DNA from: Chitinophagaceae bacterium
GTDB lineage: Bacteria > Bacteroidota > Bacteroidia > Chitinophagales > Chitinophagaceae
Length of the DNA stretch: 7,101 nucleotides
Assembly: GCA_947463755.1 (NCBI GenBank)
Contig: CANHUK010000073.1
Location: 1 to 7,101 of the forward strand
Direction of reading: 5' to 3'
Below are positions 5,440 to 7,101 of the stretch, piece after piece. The notes under the pieces are model-generated. The model searched no databases and was not told where the DNA came from. It saw only the letters and a program-made list of their open reading frames with translations. The stretch's first letter is position 1. Each line of letters starts with the position of its first letter. Made by a program: the position numbers and the translations under genes.

Positions 5440-6852
5440 ATGGCCGGACAGTACAGTTTCTTCGATGCCGTGTGCAAAAGTTTCGACAAGGCGGCAAAAT
5501 TCACTCCGTTTGACCAGGGTCTGCTCGAGCAGATCAAGCAGTGCAACTCCGTGCTGCGGATGAACTTCCCCGTCAAGATCGGAGATCGCATTGAGGTCAT
5601 CAAGGCATACCGAGTGCAGCATTCACAGCACAAGCTGCCCTGCAAAGGCGGCATTCGCTTCAGCGACATGGTGAATCTCGACGAGGTCATGGCGCTGGCC
5701 GCGCTGATGACCTACAAGTGCGCCATCGTCAATGTACCCTTCGGCGGTGCCAAAGGCGGCATTGCCATCAATCCCAGGAATTATTCCGCTTACGACCTGG
5801 AGCGGATCACGCGCAGATACACCACCGAACTGGTGAAGAAGAAATTCATAGGTCCGGGCGAGGACGTACCGGCGCCCGACTATGGCACAGGAGAGCGCGA
5901 AATGTCGTGGATCCTGGACACCTATATGGCGATGAATCCCGGCGAAGTGGATGCAATGGCCTGTGTAACCGGGAAGCCGATCACCCAAGGGGGAGTCAGG
6001 GGCCGGAAAGAGGCCACAGGTCTCGGTGTATTTTATGGAGTGCGCGAAGTATGTTCGATGGCGGATATCATGCAGCGGCTCGGCCTGCCGACCGGTATCG
6101 CCGGCAAAAGGGTAGTTGTTCAGGGATTGGGTAATGTGGGATACCACAGTGCCAAATACTTCCATGAGGCGGGTGCACTGATCGTGGGCCTGGCTGAATA
6201 TGAAGGGGCTATTTCAAATCCCGACGGATTGGATGTTGAAGCTGTTGTGGCACACAGAAAGGCGACGGGCAGCATCCTGAACTTTCCCGGGGCCACGAGC
6301 ATCGAGAGGAGTTCGGATGCGTTGGAATTGCCCTGCGACATCCTGATTCCCGCTGCGCTGGAGAATGTCATCAACGGAGAGAACGCTCCGCGCATTCAGG
6401 CGAAGATCATTGGCGAGGCCGCCAATGGTCCGCTGACCCCTGAGGCCGATGAGGTATTCATCTCAAAGGGAACGCTGGTGATCCCGGACATGTATCTGAA
6501 CGCCGGAGGCGTGACGGTCTCCTACTTCGAATGGCTGAAAAATCTGAGCCATGTCCGTTATGGCCGGCTGGAAAAGCGATTCACCGAAAGTCAGAACATC
6601 GGGATCGTAGACCAGATCGAAAAGCTGACCGGCCATCGGATCGAGGAGTCTGCCCGCAAGAAGTTGGTGCATGGCCCCGATGAAGTGGATCTGGTATATA
6701 GCGGTCTGGAGGAGACCATGATCACCGCCACGCGCGAGATCATCGAATGCTGGAAGGCGAATCCTGAGATCAAGGACATGCGTACGGCCTCATTTGTGGT
6801 TGCCATCAACAAGGTCGGCACGATTTACGGGCAGCTTGGCATCTTCCCCTGA
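5440..6852 (+). CDS. gdhA: Glutamate dehydrogenase, mitochondrial-GDH-like
   Basis: Interconverts glutamate and 2-oxoglutarate plus ammonium with NAD(P)H in the cytoplasm. The 470-residue protein carries the Glu/Leu/Phe/Val dehydrogenase core: Lys69 in PCKGGIRF, Lys93 in MTYK, catalytic Lys105 in GGAKGGI and Asp147 in [14 protein letters not shown]. The 24- and 12-residue lysine spacings equal those of clostridial GDH (K89/K113/K125), which supports glutamate as substrate. The Rossmann domain has [10 protein letters not shown] (226-234 region), and Glu253 near the end of the second strand hints at NAD use, unproven. Then come [25 protein letters not shown] and [16 protein letters not shown] (354-369). 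Wording is strikingly close to human GLUD1, and a stretch of about 43 residues (378-420) sits where the mitochondrial antenna lies. ATG 5440 is the first start and matches the family N-terminus; no Shine-Dalgarno sequence. A terminator follows 21 bp after the stop. Confidence 0.96.
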   Translation: MAGQYSFFDAVCKSFDKAAKFTPFDQGLLEQIKQCNSVLRMNFPVKIGDRIEVIKAYRVQHSQHKLPCKGGIRFSDMVNLDEVMALAALMTYKCAIVNVPFGGAKGGIAINPRNYSAYDLERITRRYTTELVKKKFIGPGEDVPAPDYGTGEREMSWILDTYMAMNPGEVDAMACVTGKPITQGGVRGRKEATGLGVFYGVREVCSMADIMQRLGLPTGIAGKRVVVQGLGNVGYHSAKYFHEAGALIVGLAEYEGAISNPDGLDVEAVVAHRKATGSILNFPGATSIERSSDALELPCDILIPAALENVINGENAPRIQAKIIGEAANGPLTPEADEVFISKGTLVIPDMYLNAGGVTVSYFEWLKNLSHVRYGRLEKRFTESQNIGIVDQIEKLTGHRIEESARKKLVHGPDEVDLVYSGLEETMITATREIIECWKANPEIKDMRTASFVVAINKVGTIYGQLGIFP

Positions 6853-6873
6853 TGATCCCATATTTTTTTATTC

Positions 6874-6914
6874 ATCCCCCGACTGCGTCTGGCATGTCGG
6901 GGGATTTTATTTTT
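6874..6914 (+). terminator. Rho-independent terminator after gdh
   Basis: A perfect 10-bp GC-rich stem, ATCCCCCGAC (6874-6883) with GTCGGGGGAT (6896-6905), encloses a 12-nt loop and is followed by TTTATTTTT to 6914. It lies 21 bp past the gdh stop. The bases on its left are T-rich on the plus strand, so it should act in the plus direction only. Confidence 0.92.
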
Positions 6915-6936
6915 CGATTCGTTTTGGGGGTCCCCA

Positions 6937-7044
6937 ACGCTTTCAGCGTACGCAACTCTTGGAGAGTCCCGAACTCTTGGAGAGTCCCGAACTCTTGGAG
7001 AGTTCACAACTCTTGGAGGGTTACCCGACCCTTGGAGGGTTGGG
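6937..7044. repeat. Array of six short inverted repeats (5-3-5 hairpins) at 18-19 bp spacing
   Basis: Six units in a row, each a 5-bp arm, 3-nt loop and complementary arm: ACGCT-TTC-AGCGT (6937-6949); ACTCT-TGG-AGAGT three times (6955-6967, 6973-6985, 6991-7003); ACTCT-TGG-AGGGT with one G.T pair (7009-7021); and ACCCT-TGG-AGGGT (7028-7040). Unit starts are 18, 18, 18, 18 and 19 bp apart, with spacers of 5-6 bp. Unit six extends outward, CCCG with TGGG including one G.T pair, to a 9-bp stem at 7024-7044. Differences between units change both arms together, so pairing is kept while sequence varies. The array lies beyond the gdh terminator and no gene is recognised across it. The 18-bp period makes frames read as six-residue repeats, which I regard as fortuitous. 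Role unknown. Confidence 0.88.
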
Positions 7045-7101
7045 GGGAAGTGAAAGCAGTATAGATCGTTATTGACAGCGCAATCAGATGTAAACCGGCC
7101 A
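7045..7101. other. Right-hand edge, no feature recognised
   Basis: After the hairpin array the last 57 bases hold no complete gene, TAnnTTTG element or further hairpin. A minus-strand gene could end near 7084 (an in-frame TGA at 7086-7084 after a short open stretch), but too little is visible to support it. Confidence 0.3.

Noticed and set aside
5623..6165. Minus-strand open frame of 180 codons
   Set aside because: Antisense shadow of the glutamate dehydrogenase core.
6937..7044. CRISPR array
   Set aside because: Units are only 13-18 bp, spacers are 5-6 bp and partly identical, and there are no cas genes.
6794..7075. Plus-strand frames with six-residue repeats past the gdh stop
   Set aside because: The repeats simply reflect the 18-bp period of the hairpin array, and the frames cross a strong terminator; no protein family is recognisable.
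7071..7077. TTGACA as a sigma-70-like -35 box
   Set aside because: There is no matching -10 or TAnnTTTG element downstream within the window, and this phylum does not use the TTGACA/TATAAT pair as its main promoter.

Overview
The window looks like a chromosomal core region of a fairly GC-rich member of the Bacteroidota, possibly Saprospiria or Chitinophagia-like, although the class is a guess. Three things support this: start codons lack Shine-Dalgarno sequences, the noncoding gaps carry exact matches to the Bacteroidota -7 promoter element TAnnTTTG, and several proteins have Bacteroidota-style forms (single-domain KdtA, short signal-peptide CcmD, and a C-terminal 'DLKTAIGINDRFRFVNELF' family protein). 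I see no mobile element, tRNA, rRNA or CRISPR.

Layout. Positions 1-870 (minus) hold a sugar-nucleotide aminotransferase of the DegT/DnrJ/EryC1/StrS family, cut off by the window edge. It is divergent from kdtA/waaA (956-2215, plus), the Kdo transferase of lipid A-core synthesis, so the left end is an envelope polysaccharide/LPS neighbourhood. kdtA converges with, and overlaps by 28 bp, an uncharacterised proline-rich protein (2188-2994, minus). That gene is divergent from tdk, thymidine kinase (3073-3645, plus). tdk overlaps ccmB (3621-4331). After a 108-bp gap with its own promoter-like element come ccmC (4440-5135) and an overlapping small ccmD-like gene (5128-5349). A 90-bp gap leads to a glutamate dehydrogenase (5440-6852) that closely resembles mitochondrial GDH. 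A strong rho-independent terminator follows (6874-6914).

How the genes fit together. ccmB, ccmC and ccmD belong to the haem-handling part of System I cytochrome c maturation. The other parts (ccmA, ccmE, ccmF, thioredoxin-like ccmG) are not in the window. tdk is nucleotide salvage and gdh links 2-oxoglutarate with glutamate; their adjacency to ccm genes probably reflects neighbourhood rather than a shared pathway.

The most unusual non-gene structure is at 6937-7044, just past the terminator: six consecutive small inverted repeats of 5-bp stem, 3-nt loop and 5-bp stem, at 18-19 bp spacing. Arms differ between units in ways that keep pairing. No wholly new biological system is evident; the best leads are this hairpin array, the CcmC that lacks the usual WWD tryptophan core, and the uncharacterised protein sharing a compact promoter region with tdk.
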